Positions 47,887 through 63,572 of a stretch of DNA of 64,000 nt are shown here, piece after piece. The translations under genes and the position numbers were made by a program. This stretch comes from Halomonas sp. YLGW01 (GTDB taxonomy: Bacteria > Pseudomonadota > Gammaproteobacteria > Pseudomonadales > Halomonadaceae), in assembly GCF_014840935.1 (NCBI RefSeq), contig NZ_CP062005.1, positions 2,976,001-3,040,000 on the forward strand, written 5' to 3'. The stretch's first letter is position 1. The number at the start of each line of letters is the position of its first letter. The notes beneath the pieces were generated by a model. That model made no database searches. It was not told the origin of the DNA and saw only the letters and a list, made by a program, of their open reading frames with translations.

Positions 47887-50496
47887 ATGACCCAGGCCAG
47901 CGCCCAGCACACCCCGATGATGAGCCAGTTCCTGAAGATCAAGCGCGAGCACCCCGAGGTGCTGCTTTTTTATCGCATGGGGGACTTCTATGAGCTGTTC
48001 TTCGACGACGCCAAGCGCGCCGCCGCGCTGCTCGACATCACCCTGACCCAGCGCGGCCAATCGGCGGGCAAGCCGATCCCCATGGCCGGCGTGCCCTACC
48101 ACAGCGCCGAGGGCTACCTGGCGCGCCTGGTCAAGGCCGGCGAATCGGTGGCGATCTGCGAGCAGATCGGCGACCCGGCCACCAGCAAGGGCCCGGTGGA
48201 GCGCAAGGTGGTGCGCATCGTCACCCCCGGCACCCTGTATGACGAGGCGCTGCTCGATGCCAACCGCGATAACCTGGTGCTGGCCGCGCACCCGCGAGGG
48301 GAGACCTGGGGCATGGCTTGGCTGGAGCTCTCCAGCGGGCGCTTCAGCGTGCTGGAGGTCGAGGGCGAGGCCGAACTGCTCGCCGAGGTGCAGCGCCTCG
48401 ACCCGGCCGAGCTGTTGATCGCCGACGGCCAGGAGCTTCCCCCGTCGCTTGCTGAGCGCCGCGGCCTGCGTCGCCAGAGCGACTGGCTGTTCGACCTCGA
48501 GTCGGCGACGCGCACCCTGTGCGACCAGTTCGCCGTGCAGGACCTGCGCGGCTTCGGCTGCGCCCATCTCGAGGCCGCCATGACCGCCGCCGGCGTGCTG
48601 ATCGACTATGCCCGGGATACCCAGCGCTCTCACCTGCCTCACGTCACCGCCATCGGCGTCGAGAACCGGGACGACGCCGTGGTCATCGATGCCGCCAGTC
48701 GGCGCAACCTGGAGATCGACACCAACCTTGGCGGCAGCGGCGACAACACCCTGGCCAGCGTGCTGGACACCACCGCTACCGCCATGGGCTCGCGACTCAT
48801 GAAGCGCTGGCTGAACCGCCCGCTGCACGACCGCCCGCGGGTACTGGCCCGCCAGGCCGCGGTGGCACTGCTCGCCGACGACGAGGCCTTCCTGCCCCTG
48901 CGCGAGGATCTGAAGGCGATCGGCGATGTCGAGCGCATCCTGGCTCGCGTGGCGCTGCGCAGCGCCCGTCCCCGCGACCTTGCTCGCCTGCGCGACGCCC
49001 TCAATGCCCTACCCGGCCTCGAGGCGAGTCTGGCAGGCTTCGACGAGGGCACCGCCCTCGATGAACTCAAACGCCATATCCGCCCTTATCCCGCGCTTGC
49101 CGAGACCCTGACCCGGGCACTGGTCGAGAACCCGCCGGTGGTGATCCGCGATGGCGGCGTGATCGCCGAGGGCTTCGATGAGGAACTCGATGAGCAGCGG
49201 GGTCTGGCCGAGAACGCCGGCGACTACCTGATCCAGCTGGAGACCCGCGAGCGCGAGCGCACCGGCCTTGCCGGCCTCAAGGTCGGCTACAACCGGGTGC
49301 ATGGCTACTACATCGAGATCCCCCGTGCCCAGGCCCGCGAGGCGCCGGCGGACTACATCCGCCGCCAGACCCTGAAGAACGCCGAGCGCTTCATCATCCC
49401 CGAGCTCAAGGAGTTCGAGGACAAGGCGCTGTCCGCCAAGTCCCGGGCACTGGGTCGCGAGAAGCTCCTCTATGAGTCGCTGCTCGACACCCTGGGCGCC
49501 GAGCTCGATGCCCTGCAGCAGTCCGGCCGGGCGCTGGCCAGCCTCGACGTGCTGGCGAGCTTCGCCGAGCGCGCCCTGGCCCTGGACTTCGTGCGCCCGA
49601 CCCTCGCCGAGGCGCCGGGCATCAACATCCAGGGCGGACGCCACCCGGTCGTCGAGCACGTCAGCGAGGCACCCTTCGTGCCCAACGACCTGGCGCTCGA
49701 CGATACCCGGCGCATGCTGGTGATCACCGGCCCCAACATGGGCGGCAAGTCGACCTACATGCGTCAGGCGGCACTGATCACCCTGCTGGCCCACACCGGC
49801 AGCTTCGTGCCCGCCGACAGCGCCGAGATCGGTCCGGTGGATCGCATCTTCACCCGTATTGGCTCCTCGGATGACCTGGCCGGCGGCCGCTCGACCTTCA
49901 TGGTCGAGATGACCGAGACCGCCAACATCCTGCATAACGCCAGTGACAAAAGCCTGGTGCTGATGGACGAGATCGGCCGCGGCACCTCGACATTCGACGG
50001 CCTGTCGCTGGCCTGGGCCAGCGCCGAACACCTGACCCGCTCGCGGGCCTTCACGCTGTTCGCCACCCACTACTTCGAGATGACCGCCCTGCCCGATCAG
50101 GCGCCGGGGGTGGCCAACGTGCACCTGACCGCGGCCGAGCACAAGGACGGCATCGTCTTCATGCACCGAGTGGAAGACGGTCCGGCAAGCCAGAGTTATG
50201 GCCTTCAGGTCGCTCAGCTGGCCGGTGTGCCACAGCATGTGATCGCCCGTGCCCGCGAGAAGCTCGCCGTGCTCGAGCAGCAGGAAATCGACCAGGGCCA
50301 GCGCCAGACACCCCTGGCCGCCCCCGCGGCGGACGCCGGCGAAGCCCCGGCCGCAGCGGCGCCCGCGCCGCGTCAGGATGACCTGTTTGCCAGCACACCG
50401 CACCCGCTACTCGACGAACTGGCCGGCCTGGACATCGACGGCCTCAGCCCCCGCCAGGCCCTGGAGCTGCTCTACACTTGGCGAGAGAAAGTGTAG
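47887..50496 (+). CDS. mutS: DNA mismatch repair protein MutS
   Basis: An 869-residue MutS. The mismatch-recognition motif is [17 protein letters not shown] (Phe-x-Glu type). The core and clamp domains follow, and the ATPase has Walker [16 protein letters not shown] near 617, Walker [21 protein letters not shown] and the HTH dimerisation region. A Pro/Ala-rich linker of about 30 residues precedes the small C-terminal tetramerisation motif ([20 protein letters not shown]). The ATG at 47887 follows AAGGAA. Confidence 0.97.
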   Translation: MTQASAQHTPMMSQFLKIKREHPEVLLFYRMGDFYELFFDDAKRAAALLDITLTQRGQSAGKPIPMAGVPYHSAEGYLARLVKAGESVAICEQIGDPATSKGPVERKVVRIVTPGTLYDEALLDANRDNLVLAAHPRGETWGMAWLELSSGRFSVLEVEGEAELLAEVQRLDPAELLIADGQELPPSLAERRGLRRQSDWLFDLESATRTLCDQFAVQDLRGFGCAHLEAAMTAAGVLIDYARDTQRSHLPHVTAIGVENRDDAVVIDAASRRNLEIDTNLGGSGDNTLASVLDTTATAMGSRLMKRWLNRPLHDRPRVLARQAAVALLADDEAFLPLREDLKAIGDVERILARVALRSARPRDLARLRDALNALPGLEASLAGFDEGTALDELKRHIRPYPALAETLTRALVENPPVVIRDGGVIAEGFDEELDEQRGLAENAGDYLIQLETRERERTGLAGLKVGYNRVHGYYIEIPRAQAREAPADYIRRQTLKNAERFIIPELKEFEDKALSAKSRALGREKLLYESLLDTLGAELDALQQSGRALASLDVLASFAERALALDFVRPTLAEAPGINIQGGRHPVVEHVSEAPFVPNDLALDDTRRMLVITGPNMGGKSTYMRQAALITLLAHTGSFVPADSAEIGPVDRIFTRIGSSDDLAGGRSTFMVEMTETANILHNASDKSLVLMDEIGRGTSTFDGLSLAWASAEHLTRSRAFTLFATHYFEMTALPDQAPGVANVHLTAAEHKDGIVFMHRVEDGPASQSYGLQVAQLAGVPQHVIARAREKLAVLEQQEIDQGQRQTPLAAPAADAGEAPAAAAPAPRQDDLFASTPHPLLDELAGLDIDGLSPRQALELLYTWREKV

Positions 50497-50594
50497 AGCC
50501 TTACAAGCGAAGGCCCAGGCGCCCAGGCTGGCGAGGCAGCAGACGATCAACCGTCAGCGGTGCAACTCGCCGCGACGATCGGCAGGAAAATGGC

Positions 50595-50638
50595 CAGAAC
50601 GTGGCACAACGGGCATGAATTCATGCCGAAACGTTCTG
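50595..50638. repeat. Nested palindromes downstream of mutS
   Basis: A perfect 16-bp palindrome GGCATGAATTCATGCC (50612-50627) is enclosed by inverted arms CAGAACGT (50595-50602) and ACGTTCTG (50631-50638). It has no U tract. It could be a protein-binding site or a transcript-end structure. Confidence 0.7.
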
Positions 50639-50659
50639 CCTGACGGCCACCGCGATGAC

Positions 50660-50688
50660 TTGCTGGCCTCGCAAGCCACGACTAGAAT
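50660..50688 (+). promoter_or_regulatory. fdxA promoter
   Basis: TTGCTG (50660-50665), 17 bases, TAGAAT (50683-50688). Transcription would start near 50695, leaving a leader of about 115 nt before fdxA. Confidence 0.7.
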
Positions 50689-50693
50689 ATTCG

Positions 50694-50728
50694 GCCATTA
50701 GAATGGCGGCTTCTAATAATCAAGCCGC
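50694..50728 (+). other. Two overlapping hairpins in the fdxA leader
   Basis: GCCATT/AATGGC (50694-50699, 50702-50707) and GCGGCTT/AAGCCGC (50706-50712, 50722-50728) share two bases, so they exclude each other. They lie at the very start of the predicted fdxA leader. Confidence 0.45.
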
Positions 50729-50810
50729 TTATAACTAGACTAGGCAAACGACTCACTCAGGGACTCGGCGGGTCGCCGAGCACCTGACCGCTAACGATCG
50801 AGGAAGCCCC

Positions 50811-51134
50811 ATGACATTCGTCGTCACCGAGAACTGCATCAAGTGCAAGTACACCGACTGCGTGGAGGTCTGCCCGGTAGACTGCTTCTACGAAGGCCCC
50901 AACTTCCTGGTCATCCACCCCGACGAGTGCATCGACTGCGCCCTGTGTGAGCCGGAATGCCCCGCCGAGGCCATCTTCTCCGAGGACGAACTGCCCGACG
51001 GCCAGCAACAGTTCATCGAGCTCAACGCCGAGCTCGCCGATGTCTGGCCAAACATCGCCGAGAAGAAGGACCCGCTGCCAGACGCCGAGGAGTGGGATGG
51101 CAAGAGCGGCAAGGCAGAGCTGCTCGAGCGCTGA
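50811..51134 (+). CDS. fdxA: Seven-iron ferredoxin FdxA
   Basis: A 107-residue bacterial ferredoxin carrying one [3Fe-4S] and one [4Fe-4S] cluster. Cys ligands are in [20 protein letters not shown] and [17 protein letters not shown], with the Azotobacter ferredoxin I pattern, followed by the conserved C-terminal extension ([20 protein letters not shown]). It is an electron carrier in the cytoplasm. It is monocistronic, with its own promoter and terminator, downstream of mutS as in pseudomonads. Confidence 0.96.
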   Translation: MTFVVTENCIKCKYTDCVEVCPVDCFYEGPNFLVIHPDECIDCALCEPECPAEAIFSEDELPDGQQQFIELNAELADVWPNIAEKKDPLPDAEEWDGKSGKAELLER

Positions 51135-51178
51135 ACCACGTTCGAGCGTGCTAAGGCGCAGGACGCAGCAAGGATACG

Positions 51179-51210
51179 AAAAGGGCCGGCGAAAAATCGC
51201 CGGCCCTTTT
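51179..51210 (+). terminator. Terminator of fdxA
   Basis: GGGCCGGCGA (51183-51192) pairs with TCGCCGGCCC (51197-51206). It is flanked by AAAA and TTTT, so it can also act on the minus strand. Confidence 0.93.
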
Positions 51211-51257
51211 CGATGCCCCAATGCCATGTCCGATCACTCACGCTGACAACCAGACAT

Positions 51258-51281
51258 AAAAAAGGCGACCCGAAGGTCGCC
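51258..51281 (-). terminator. Intrinsic terminator of the CsrB-like RNA
   Basis: On the minus strand a 7-bp stem (GGCGACC with GGTCGCC; 51264-51270 and 51275-51281) with a stable UUCG loop is followed by six U (51258-51263). No protein gene on this strand precedes it until eno, which has its own terminator at 51669. Confidence 0.9.
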
Positions 51282-51500
51282 CGCTCCTAGCCAGTCCTTG
51301 AGCATGTCCCTATGCCCGACTCCTTGGGTGACATCCCTGCCCGGAAACGACGTCCTGTCGTACCTGGCGCACCCGACTACCATCCCGTTGCATCCTGCCG
51401 GGAAAGCGTCCTGCTTTCCCACATCCCAGGCACAGTGTGGCAGTTGTAGCGGACTTCTCAAGTCGCCCTCTCCCGGACATAGGCGACTGACGTCGGGGCG
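51258..51500 (-). ncRNA. Probable CsrB/RsmZ-family small RNA (CsrA-sequestering)
   Basis: The minus strand carries about 12 GGA motifs in roughly 220 nt (CAGGACG, CAGGATG, CGGGATG, AGGGACA, AAGGACT, TAGGAGC and others). Several sit in hairpin loops: GGGAAAG/CTTTCCC (51400-51406, 51414-51420), ACGAC/GTCGT (51347-51351, 51357-51361) and GCAT/ATGC (51302-51305, 51312-51315). It has no plausible reading frame and ends in a strong terminator. This is the design of RNAs that titrate CsrA. The 5' end is not fixed; an AT-rich segment near 51500-51535 is the likely promoter. Known relatives are activated by GacA/UvrY, and a matching site lies at 51599-51616. Confidence 0.85.
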
Positions 51501-51598
51501 GAAGAAAATAAAAACCCTTTATTTTCATAACCATAATGGCAGCCCTCATGCCTGCCCGGATGATTTATTGATCAAGATCAAGGATTTCTGGGCCAAGA

Positions 51599-51616
51599 TG
51601 TCAGTGATCTCTTACA
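51599..51616. promoter_or_regulatory. Putative GacA/UvrY-binding site upstream of the CsrB-like RNA
   Basis: TGTCAGTGATCTCTTACA is an imperfect inverted repeat that differs at two positions from the UvrY-binding sequence reported upstream of E. coli csrB (TGTGAGAGATCTCTTACA, from memory). It lies just over 100 bp upstream of the likely RNA start, a distance normal for this activator. Confidence 0.7.
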
Positions 51617-51668
51617 CACAATGAGGACATGTGGCGCAGGCACGGCTCCGCCCAGGGCACCAGACACG

Positions 51669-51692
51669 AAAAAGGCGCCCGCAGGCGCCTTT
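51669..51692 (-). terminator. Terminator of eno
   Basis: AAAGGCGCC (51671-51679) pairs with GGCGCCTTT (51684-51692). The minus strand continues with a T run. It lies about 40 bases after the eno stop. Confidence 0.88.
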
Positions 51693-51730
51693 CATTTTTG
51701 CTCTCATGCCCTTCTGGGCCGCTGGCAAAC

Positions 51731-53080
<1,350 letters not shown>

Positions 53081-53202
53081 TCACGGCTCCGCTCGAAAAC
53101 TGTCTATCGACCACCGTCTTGTCAAAAACCGTCGTCTATCGGGAACTGCATGCAAGAACTAATGGACGGCCCGCCAGGCCGCCCCGACCACCCTCAGGTG
53201 GC

Positions 53203-55746
<2,544 letters not shown>

Positions 55747-55786
55747 TCAGAAGGCGCGGCAGGAAACCGCACCAGGATGGGACGAC

Positions 55787-55815
55787 AGAATAGCAGAGTC
55801 GCCTAGGCGGCTCAA
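55787..55815 (-). promoter_or_regulatory. pyrG promoter
   Basis: On the minus strand TTGAGC, 17 bases, TATTCT (complements of 55810-55815 and 55787-55792). The predicted start is about 55 bases before the pyrG ATG. The rest of the gap to gltD (55816-55990) shows nothing recognisable. Confidence 0.7.
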
Positions 55816-55990
55816 TTTCGCCCCTTGCCTAGAGATGATTGCATCAGGATCGGCAGTCGCAACTGTTCCGTCGACAGGCCGTCGCGGAGGCGCTGCCCCC
55901 CTCCCTGGGCGCTACCTCTGCCATCCATGGCGGAGGAGCCTCGCTACGCCCTGCCCCCGGTGCCGCTCGCTCCAGGTTACGCCCGCGGCA

Positions 55991-57439
<1,449 letters not shown>

Positions 57440-57445
57440 TCAGGA

Positions 57446-57467
57446 CGGGGTCGGAGAACCGACCCCG
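57446..57467 (-). other. Hairpin between gltB and gltD
   Basis: CGGGGTCGG (57446-57454) and CCGACCCCG (57459-57467) form a perfect 9-bp stem with a UUCU loop on the minus strand. It has no U tract. It could stabilise the upstream gltB message or tune the GltB:GltD ratio. Confidence 0.5.
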
Positions 57468-57506
57468 CCGGGACGCGGCCCTTAAGGAAGGCCATCGGGA
57501 CTCGGC

Positions 57507-60500
57507 TTATTCTGGTCGCCGCCGGGACTCGGCGAGCAGACTGCCCAGGCTCGCGGCCTTGGGCTTCACCAGCCAGAAGTGGCGGATGAAGTGGCCGAAG
57601 TCCTCGAGAATCGCCGCACCGCGCGCCGAGCCGGTGGTGGCGACATAGTCCTCGATGACCTCCCGCAGGTGGCGCCGGTGCGCCTCCATGGCTTCGGTGT
57701 TAATCCGGTGGATCTCCACCAGCTCGTGGTTGTACTTGTCGACGAAGGTACGGTCCTCGTCGATGACGTAGGCGAAACCGCCGGTCATGCCGGCGCCGAA
57801 GTTGACACCGGTCTCGCCAAGCACCGTGACCAGGCCGCCGGTCATGTACTCGCAGCAGTGATCACCGGCGCCCTCGATGACCGCGGTGGCGCCGGAATTG
57901 CGCACCGCGAATCGCTCGCCGGCGGTGCCAGCGGCATACAGGGTGCCGCCGGTGGCGCCATACAGGCAGGTGTTGCCGATGATCGCCGTCTGGTGACTCT
58001 CGAAGCGGCTCCCGGCCGGCGGCACGATGGTGATCGAGCCCCCGTTCATGCCCTTGCCCACGTAGTCGTTGGCATCGCCCTCGAGATGCAGATTGAGGCC
58101 GCGGGCGTTCCATACCCCGAAGCTCTGACCGGCCACGCCGGTGAAGCGCGCGGTGATCGGCGCGTCCTCGAGGCCGGCCTCGCCGTAGCGCTTGGCGATG
58201 GCTCCGGAGGTCATGGCCGCCACGCTGCGATCGCAGTTAGTGATGGTGAAGTCGAACTCGCCACCGGACTTCTCGTCGATCGCTGTGCGCAGCGCCTTAA
58301 GCACCTCCTGGTTCTTGGCGCCCGGATCATGGGGCACGTTGCGGCTGACCCGGCAGAACTGCGGGGCCTCGGCCGGCACGTGGTCGTTCTCGAGCAGCGG
58401 CAACAGGTCGAGCTTGCGCTGGGCGCTGGTCTGGCCCTCGAGCACCTCAAGCAGGTCGGTGCGCCCGATCAGGTCGGTGAGCTTGCGCACCCCGAGCAGC
58501 GCCATCAGCTCACGCACTTCCTCGGCGATGAAGCGGAAGTAGTGCTTGACCATGTCCACGGTGCCGCGGAAGTGCTCGTCGCGCAGGAAGTCGTCCTGGG
58601 TGGCCACGCCGGTGGCGCAGTTGTTGAGATGGCAGATGCGCAGGTACTTGCAGCCCAGCGCGACCATCGGCGCGGTGCCGAAGCCGAAGCTCTCGGCGCC
58701 GAGAATCGCCGCCTTGACCACATCCAGCCCGGTCTTCAGGCCGCCATCGGTTTGGAGGCGGATCTTGTCGCGCAGGCCGTTGATGCGCAGTGCCTGATGG
58801 ACCTCGGGCAGGCCGAGCTCCCAAGGGCTGCCGGCATGCTTGATCGAGGTCAGGGGGCTGGCCGCGGTGCCGCCGTCATAGCCGGATACGGTGATCAGGT
58901 CGGCATAGGCCTTGGCCACGCCGGTGGCGATGGTGCCGATGCCGGGCTCGGAGACCAGCTTCACCGAGACCTGGGCGTCCGGATTGACCTGCTTGAGATC
59001 GAAGATCAGCTGGGCCAGATCCTCGATGGAGTAGATGTCGTGGTGCGGCGGCGGCGAGATCAGAGTCACGCCGGGCACCGCATAGCGCAGCCGGGCGATC
59101 AGCTCGTTGACCTTGCCGCCGGGCAGCTGGCCGCCCTCGCCGGGCTTGGCGCCCTGGGCGACCTTGATCTGCAGCACCTCGGCGTTGACCAGGTAGGCCG
59201 GCGTGACGCCGAAGCGCCCCGAGGCGATCTGCTTGATCTTGGAGGAGCGGATGGTGCCGTAGCGCGCCGGGTCCTCGCCGCCCTCGCCGGAGTTGGAGCG
59301 TCCGCCGGCCTCGTTCATGGCCTGGGCCAGCGCCTCGTGAGCCTCCGGCGACAGGGCGCCGAGCGACATGCCGGCGCTGTCGAAGCGCGGAATCAGGTCC
59401 TCGATGGCCTCGACCTCCTCGAGCGGCACCGGCTCGGCGGCGGGCTTCAGGGTCAGCAGGTCGCGAATGGTGGCCACCGGACGCTCGTTGACCAGCGCCG
59501 CGAATTTCTTCCACTTTTGGTAATCGCCCTGCTGCACCGCCTCCTGCAGGGTGGTGATCACGTCGGGGTTGTAGGCGTGGTACTCCTTGCCGTGGACATA
59601 CTTGACCAGGCCGCCCTGGCCGATGCCCTTGCGCGGGGTCCAGGCCCTGCGTGCCAGCAGCTCCTGCTGCAGCTGCAGCTCGCTGAAGCCGGCGCCCTCG
59701 ATGCGCGAGGCCATGTGGGTGAAGCACAGGTCCATGACCTCGCTGCCAAGGCCCACCGCCTCGAACAGCTGGGCGCCACGGTAGGAGGCCAGAGTCGAGA
59801 TCCCCATCTTGGAGAGAATCTTGTAGAGACCCTTCTGCAGGCCCTTGCGATAGTTCTCGCGGGCATCCGCCGGGTTGCCGGTCAGCTCGCCGGTGCGGTG
59901 CATGTCGGCCATCACCTGATAGGCGAGATACGGATAGACCGCGGTGGCACCGACGCCGAACAGCACCGCCATCTGGTGGGCGTCACGGGCATAGCCGGTC
60001 TCGACGACCAGGTTGACTCGCGGGCGCAGTGCCGCGCGCCCCAGGTGGTGATGGACGGCGCCCACGGCCAGCGCCGCCTGAATCGGCAGCTGACCCTTCT
60101 CGAGGCCGGCATCCGAGAGCACCAGGATCACCTTGCCGCTGCGGGCGGCGTCCTCGGCCTGGCGGCAGAGCGCCTGAATGGCCTGCTTGAGGCCGGTAGC
60201 CTCGGGGTCGTAGGCAAGCGACAGACGCTGGCTCGCGAAGGCCGGATCCTCCTGGCTGATCAGCGCGGTGAACTTGCGCGGCGACAACACCGGGGTGGTC
60301 AGGATCAGGCGATGGGCGTGTTCGGGCGTCGCCTCGAAGACGTTGAGCTCGGCACCGCAGATCGTCTCCAGCGACATCACGATGGCTTCGCGCAGCGGAT
60401 CGATCGGCGGGTTGGTGACCTGAGCGAACTTCTGGCGGAAGTGATCGGTAAGCAGGCGCTCATGGCGTGACAGCACCGCCATGGGGGTGTCATCGCCCAT

Positions 60501-61958
60501 GGAGCCCACCGCCTCCTGGCCGCTCTCGGCCAGCGGACGCAGCAGCTGGTCGCGCTCCTCGAAGGTGACCTGGAAGAGCTTCTGGTGCACGTTGAGCTCG
60601 TCGGCCTCCATGGGCTGGAAGCGGGCCAGCTCGGTCAGCGCCGACTCCAGGTAGCTGGCCTCGTCCTTGAGCCAGCGCCGATAGGGGTAGGCCGACTTCA
60701 GGCGGTTGTCGATGTCCTCGGTGTGCAGGATCTCCCCGGTCTGGGTATCGATGCCGAGCACCTGGCCCGGCCCGACGCGACCCTTGGCCACCACGTCCTC
60801 GGGGGCATAGTCGTAGGTACCGATCTCGGAGGCCAGAGTGATGTAGCCGTTCTTGGTGATCACCCAGCGGGCCGGACGCAGGCCGTTGCGGTCGAGCATG
60901 CAGACGGCGTGACGGCCGTCGGTCATCACCATGCCGGCGGGCCCGTCCCAGGGCTCCATGTGCATGGAGTTGTACTCATAGAAGGCGCGCAGGTCGCCGT
61001 CCATGGTCTCCACGTTCTGCCAGGCGGGCGGCACCATCATGCGGACGGCGTTGTAGATATCCATGCCCCCGGCCATCAACACCTCGAGCATGTTGTCCAT
61101 GCTCGAGGAGTCGGAGCCCGAGGTGTTGACGATCTCGTCGAGTTCGGCGATCTCGGTCAGCCGCTCGTTGACGAAGTTTTCCTTGCGCGAGTTGGCCCAG
61201 CCGCGATTGGCCTCGATGGTATTGATCTCGCCGTTGTGCGCCAGCAGGCGGAACGGCTGAGCCAGCGGCCAACGCGGCGCGGTATTGGTCGAGAAGCGCT
61301 GGTGGAAGACGCAGATCGCGGTCTCGAGACGCTCATCGCCCAGATCCTGATAGAAGGTGGGCAAATCCACCGGCATCATCAGGCCCTTGTAGGACACCAC
61401 CTGAGAAGACAGCGAGCAGACATAGAAGTCTGGCTCGCCGGCGAGCTTCTCCTCGGCACGGCGCCGGGCCATGAACAGGTCGACGGCCAGCTGGGCCTCG
61501 AGGCGATCGTCGCCGGCGGCGATGAAGACCTGACGGATACGCGGCAGGCAGTCCAGCGCCATGGGGCCGCACACGCTTGCGTCGATGGGAACATCGCGCC
61601 AGCCGTGCACGGTCAGGCCGCGGGCCTCGAGTTCGCCGGTCAGCACCTCGCGGGCAGCCTGCTCGCGGGTATCGTCATCGGGCAGGAAGAGGCTGCCGAC
61701 GGCGAAGCGCTCACCGAGCTCGACGCCCAGTGACTCCCGGGCCACGGCCCGCATGAAGTCGGCAGGCATCTTCAGCAGCAGGCCGCAGCCGTCGCCGGTC
61801 TTGCCATCGGCGGCGATGCCGCCGCGGTGAGTCATGCAGGTCAGCGACTCGATGGCGGTCTTCAGCAGGTCATGGCTGGCCTGCCCTTCCATATGCGCAA
61901 TCAGGCCGAAGCCGCAGTTGTCGCGAAATTCACCGGGCTGGTGGAGACCTTGTCTCAT
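57507..61958 (-). CDS. gltB: Glutamate synthase large subunit GltB
   Basis: A 1483-residue ferredoxin-like amidotransferase and synthase. The N-terminal nucleophile is Cys15 in [13 protein letters not shown], exposed after removal of a short propeptide. The FMN domain lies near 900-1200, and the [3Fe-4S] cysteines are in [20 protein letters not shown]. The C-terminal beta-helix (GYA-type [19 protein letters not shown]) is present. With GltD it forms NADPH-GOGAT, the main ammonia-assimilation route with glutamine synthetase. Upstream lies a 470-bp regulatory gap with direct repeats. Confidence 0.97.
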   Translation of the reverse strand: MRQGLHQPGEFRDNCGFGLIAHMEGQASHDLLKTAIESLTCMTHRGGIAADGKTGDGCGLLLKMPADFMRAVARESLGVELGERFAVGSLFLPDDDTREQAAREVLTGELEARGLTVHGWRDVPIDASVCGPMALDCLPRIRQVFIAAGDDRLEAQLAVDLFMARRRAEEKLAGEPDFYVCSLSSQVVSYKGLMMPVDLPTFYQDLGDERLETAICVFHQRFSTNTAPRWPLAQPFRLLAHNGEINTIEANRGWANSRKENFVNERLTEIAELDEIVNTSGSDSSSMDNMLEVLMAGGMDIYNAVRMMVPPAWQNVETMDGDLRAFYEYNSMHMEPWDGPAGMVMTDGRHAVCMLDRNGLRPARWVITKNGYITLASEIGTYDYAPEDVVAKGRVGPGQVLGIDTQTGEILHTEDIDNRLKSAYPYRRWLKDEASYLESALTELARFQPMEADELNVHQKLFQVTFEERDQLLRPLAESGQEAVGSMGDDTPMAVLSRHERLLTDHFRQKFAQVTNPPIDPLREAIVMSLETICGAELNVFEATPEHAHRLILTTPVLSPRKFTALISQEDPAFASQRLSLAYDPEATGLKQAIQALCRQAEDAARSGKVILVLSDAGLEKGQLPIQAALAVGAVHHHLGRAALRPRVNLVVETGYARDAHQMAVLFGVGATAVYPYLAYQVMADMHRTGELTGNPADARENYRKGLQKGLYKILSKMGISTLASYRGAQLFEAVGLGSEVMDLCFTHMASRIEGAGFSELQLQQELLARRAWTPRKGIGQGGLVKYVHGKEYHAYNPDVITTLQEAVQQGDYQKWKKFAALVNERPVATIRDLLTLKPAAEPVPLEEVEAIEDLIPRFDSAGMSLGALSPEAHEALAQAMNEAGGRSNSGEGGEDPARYGTIRSSKIKQIASGRFGVTPAYLVNAEVLQIKVAQGAKPGEGGQLPGGKVNELIARLRYAVPGVTLISPPPHHDIYSIEDLAQLIFDLKQVNPDAQVSVKLVSEPGIGTIATGVAKAYADLITVSGYDGGTAASPLTSIKHAGSPWELGLPEVHQALRINGLRDKIRLQTDGGLKTGLDVVKAAILGAESFGFGTAPMVALGCKYLRICHLNNCATGVATQDDFLRDEHFRGTVDMVKHYFRFIAEEVRELMALLGVRKLTDLIGRTDLLEVLEGQTSAQRKLDLLPLLENDHVPAEAPQFCRVSRNVPHDPGAKNQEVLKALRTAIDEKSGGEFDFTITNCDRSVAAMTSGAIAKRYGEAGLEDAPITARFTGVAGQSFGVWNARGLNLHLEGDANDYVGKGMNGGSITIVPPAGSRFESHQTAIIGNTCLYGATGGTLYAAGTAGERFAVRNSGATAVIEGAGDHCCEYMTGGLVTVLGETGVNFGAGMTGGFAYVIDEDRTFVDKYNHELVEIHRINTEAMEAHRRHLREVIEDYVATTGSARGAAILEDFGHFIRHFWLVKPKAASLGSLLAESRRRPE

Positions 61959-62372
61959 GGGCGCGCCTCGTCAATATCAGTGGTCTTGTGTCCAGATGGC
62001 ATCCGCGATATCGTTATTGGTTTTTCTTTATTCATGATTCGCCAATAAGTGCCAATTTCTGGCGCCAAAAAAGGCTAACCAGCATAGCCACCCCCCTCTC
62101 CCGGCGCAATTCCCTGCCCGCCACGCCATAGAAAAATCGCCGAAAATCGGCATCTTAGCGAACCATTCAATAAAAAAAACCTGACAGGTCAACCACTTGG
62201 ACAGGCGCGACGCGGCCGTGTCGCAAAATTAGACTTTAGTCGCAAAAGACCGCCTCAGGCCATGCCAATCCTGCATAAGGCATGCTAATCCCTTTCCCTT
62301 TGTCGACATTGCAGGCCGCCATCGGACTCACCCTATCCCGCACCTGCTGGCCTCGTCGCAACGCCCGACCAC
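61959..62372 (-). promoter_or_regulatory. gltB upstream region with phased direct repeats
   Basis: No gene is seen here. GTCGCAAAA occurs at 62220-62228 and 62239-62247, 19 bp apart; the first extends to TGTCGC. CATGCCAATCC (62261-62271) recurs as CATGCTAATCC (62281-62291), exactly 20 bp apart. Both pairs put the copies on nearly the same DNA face, as for tandem activator or repressor dimers. The regulator is unknown. The 100 bp nearest gltB are AT-rich and probably hold the promoter. Confidence 0.5.
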
Positions 62373-62402
62373 AAAAAAGGCGCCCGTAAAACACGGACGC
62401 CT
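62373..62402 (-). terminator. Terminator of aroB
   Basis: AGGCGCCCGT (62378-62387) pairs, with one mismatch, with ACGGACGCCT (62393-62402), followed on the minus strand by TTTTTT. It lies 30 bases after aroB. Confidence 0.85.
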
Positions 62403-62431
62403 GATCAGCAACGTGGCCTCAGCCCTTTTCC

Positions 62432-63535
62432 TTAGCGACGAGGAAAGCCCGCCAGCAGCCCCTCGAGCATCTCGGGCGGGGTCGTATCATGCAGGCAAGC
62501 CTCGCCAAGCCCACGCAGCAACACCAGGCGAAGCCGGGCGTCGATGTTCTTCTTGTCCAGGCGCATCACCGCAAGGAAATCCTCCACGCCCATGTCGGCC
62601 GGGGCCGCCGGCGGCAGGCCGGCGTGGGAAATCACCGCCGCCACCCGGGCCACCTCGGCCTCGGAAAGCCAGCCCAGTCGCTGCGAGAGCTCGGCCGCCA
62701 TCAGCATGCCGGTCCCCACCGCCTCCCCGTGCAGCCAGGCACCATAGCCCTGATGCGCCTCGATGGCATGACCGAAGGTGTGCCCCAGGTTCAGGAGTGC
62801 GCGTGCGCCCTGCTCGGTCTCGTCGGCGGCCACCACCTCGGCCTTGATGGCACAGCTGCGATAGATCGCCTCGCGCAGTGTCTCTCCGTCCAGGCCTCGC
62901 AGCGCCTCCATCTGCGCCTCGAGCCAGGCAAGGAAGTCGAGATCGCGAATCAGGCCGTACTTGATCACCTCCGCGAGCCCCGCCGAAAGCTCCCGGGACG
63001 GCAGGGTGGCCAGGGTATCGGTATCGATCAGCACCGCCTTGGGCTGCCAGAAGGCACCAATCATGTTCTTGCCGCGAGGGTGATTGACCCCGGTCTTGCC
63101 GCCCACCGAGGAGTCGACCTGGGACAGCAGCGTCGTCGGCACCTGAATGAAGGCAACCCCGCGCTGATAGCAGGCCGCGGCATAGCCGGTCATGTCACCG
63201 ATCACCCCGCCGCCCAGCGCGATCAGGGTGCAGCGACGGTTGAAGCCGGCGGCCAGCAGGGCATCCCAGATCCTTGATACGGACTCCAGGGTCTTGGTGT
63301 GCTCGCCGTCGGGCAGCACCACCTCGCGCACCTCAAGATCCTCGGGCAGGCCTCGTTTGAAGGCGGCGAGATAGAGCGGAGCGACCGTCTCGTTGGTGAC
63401 GATCATTACCTGACGGCCGGCCAGATATGGGGCAATGGTATCGGGGCGACCTAGCAGGCCAGGACCGATATGGATCGGATAACTGCGCTCGTCGAGCGCC
63501 ACGCTTAAGGTGCGAATAGCGTCGGATCGGGACAT
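62432..63535 (-). CDS. aroB: 3-dehydroquinate synthase
   Basis: A 367-residue NAD- and Zn-dependent enzyme, second step of the shikimate pathway. Typical blocks are [60 protein letters not shown] and [20 protein letters not shown] with its metal-binding histidines. It follows aroK by 37 bases, as in the common aroK-aroB operon, and is closed by a terminator. Confidence 0.97.
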   Translation of the reverse strand: MSRSDAIRTLSVALDERSYPIHIGPGLLGRPDTIAPYLAGRQVMIVTNETVAPLYLAAFKRGLPEDLEVREVVLPDGEHTKTLESVSRIWDALLAAGFNRRCTLIALGGGVIGDMTGYAAACYQRGVAFIQVPTTLLSQVDSSVGGKTGVNHPRGKNMIGAFWQPKAVLIDTDTLATLPSRELSAGLAEVIKYGLIRDLDFLAWLEAQMEALRGLDGETLREAIYRSCAIKAEVVAADETEQGARALLNLGHTFGHAIEAHQGYGAWLHGEAVGTGMLMAAELSQRLGWLSEAEVARVAAVISHAGLPPAAPADMGVEDFLAVMRLDKKNIDARLRLVLLRGLGEACLHDTTPPEMLEGLLAGFPRR

Positions 63536-63572
63536 GACAAAGACTCGGTTAAGAGGGGCAGCAAGGGCGCCG

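Noticed and set aside
57579..60470. Very long rightward frame (963 codons) inside the gltB region, and a similar 650-codon frame opposite smc (22078-24030)
   Set aside because: These are antisense frames in GC-rich genes whose own protein products are unmistakable. The translated sequences are low-complexity His/Gln/Arg/Ala runs with no domain.
62041..62055. Possible sigma-54 promoter of gltB (TTGGCAC and TGGC on the minus strand)
   Set aside because: The GG and GC dinucleotides are one base too close to each other, and the -12 element reads TGGC instead of TTGC. Sigma-54 promoters tolerate little spacing change.
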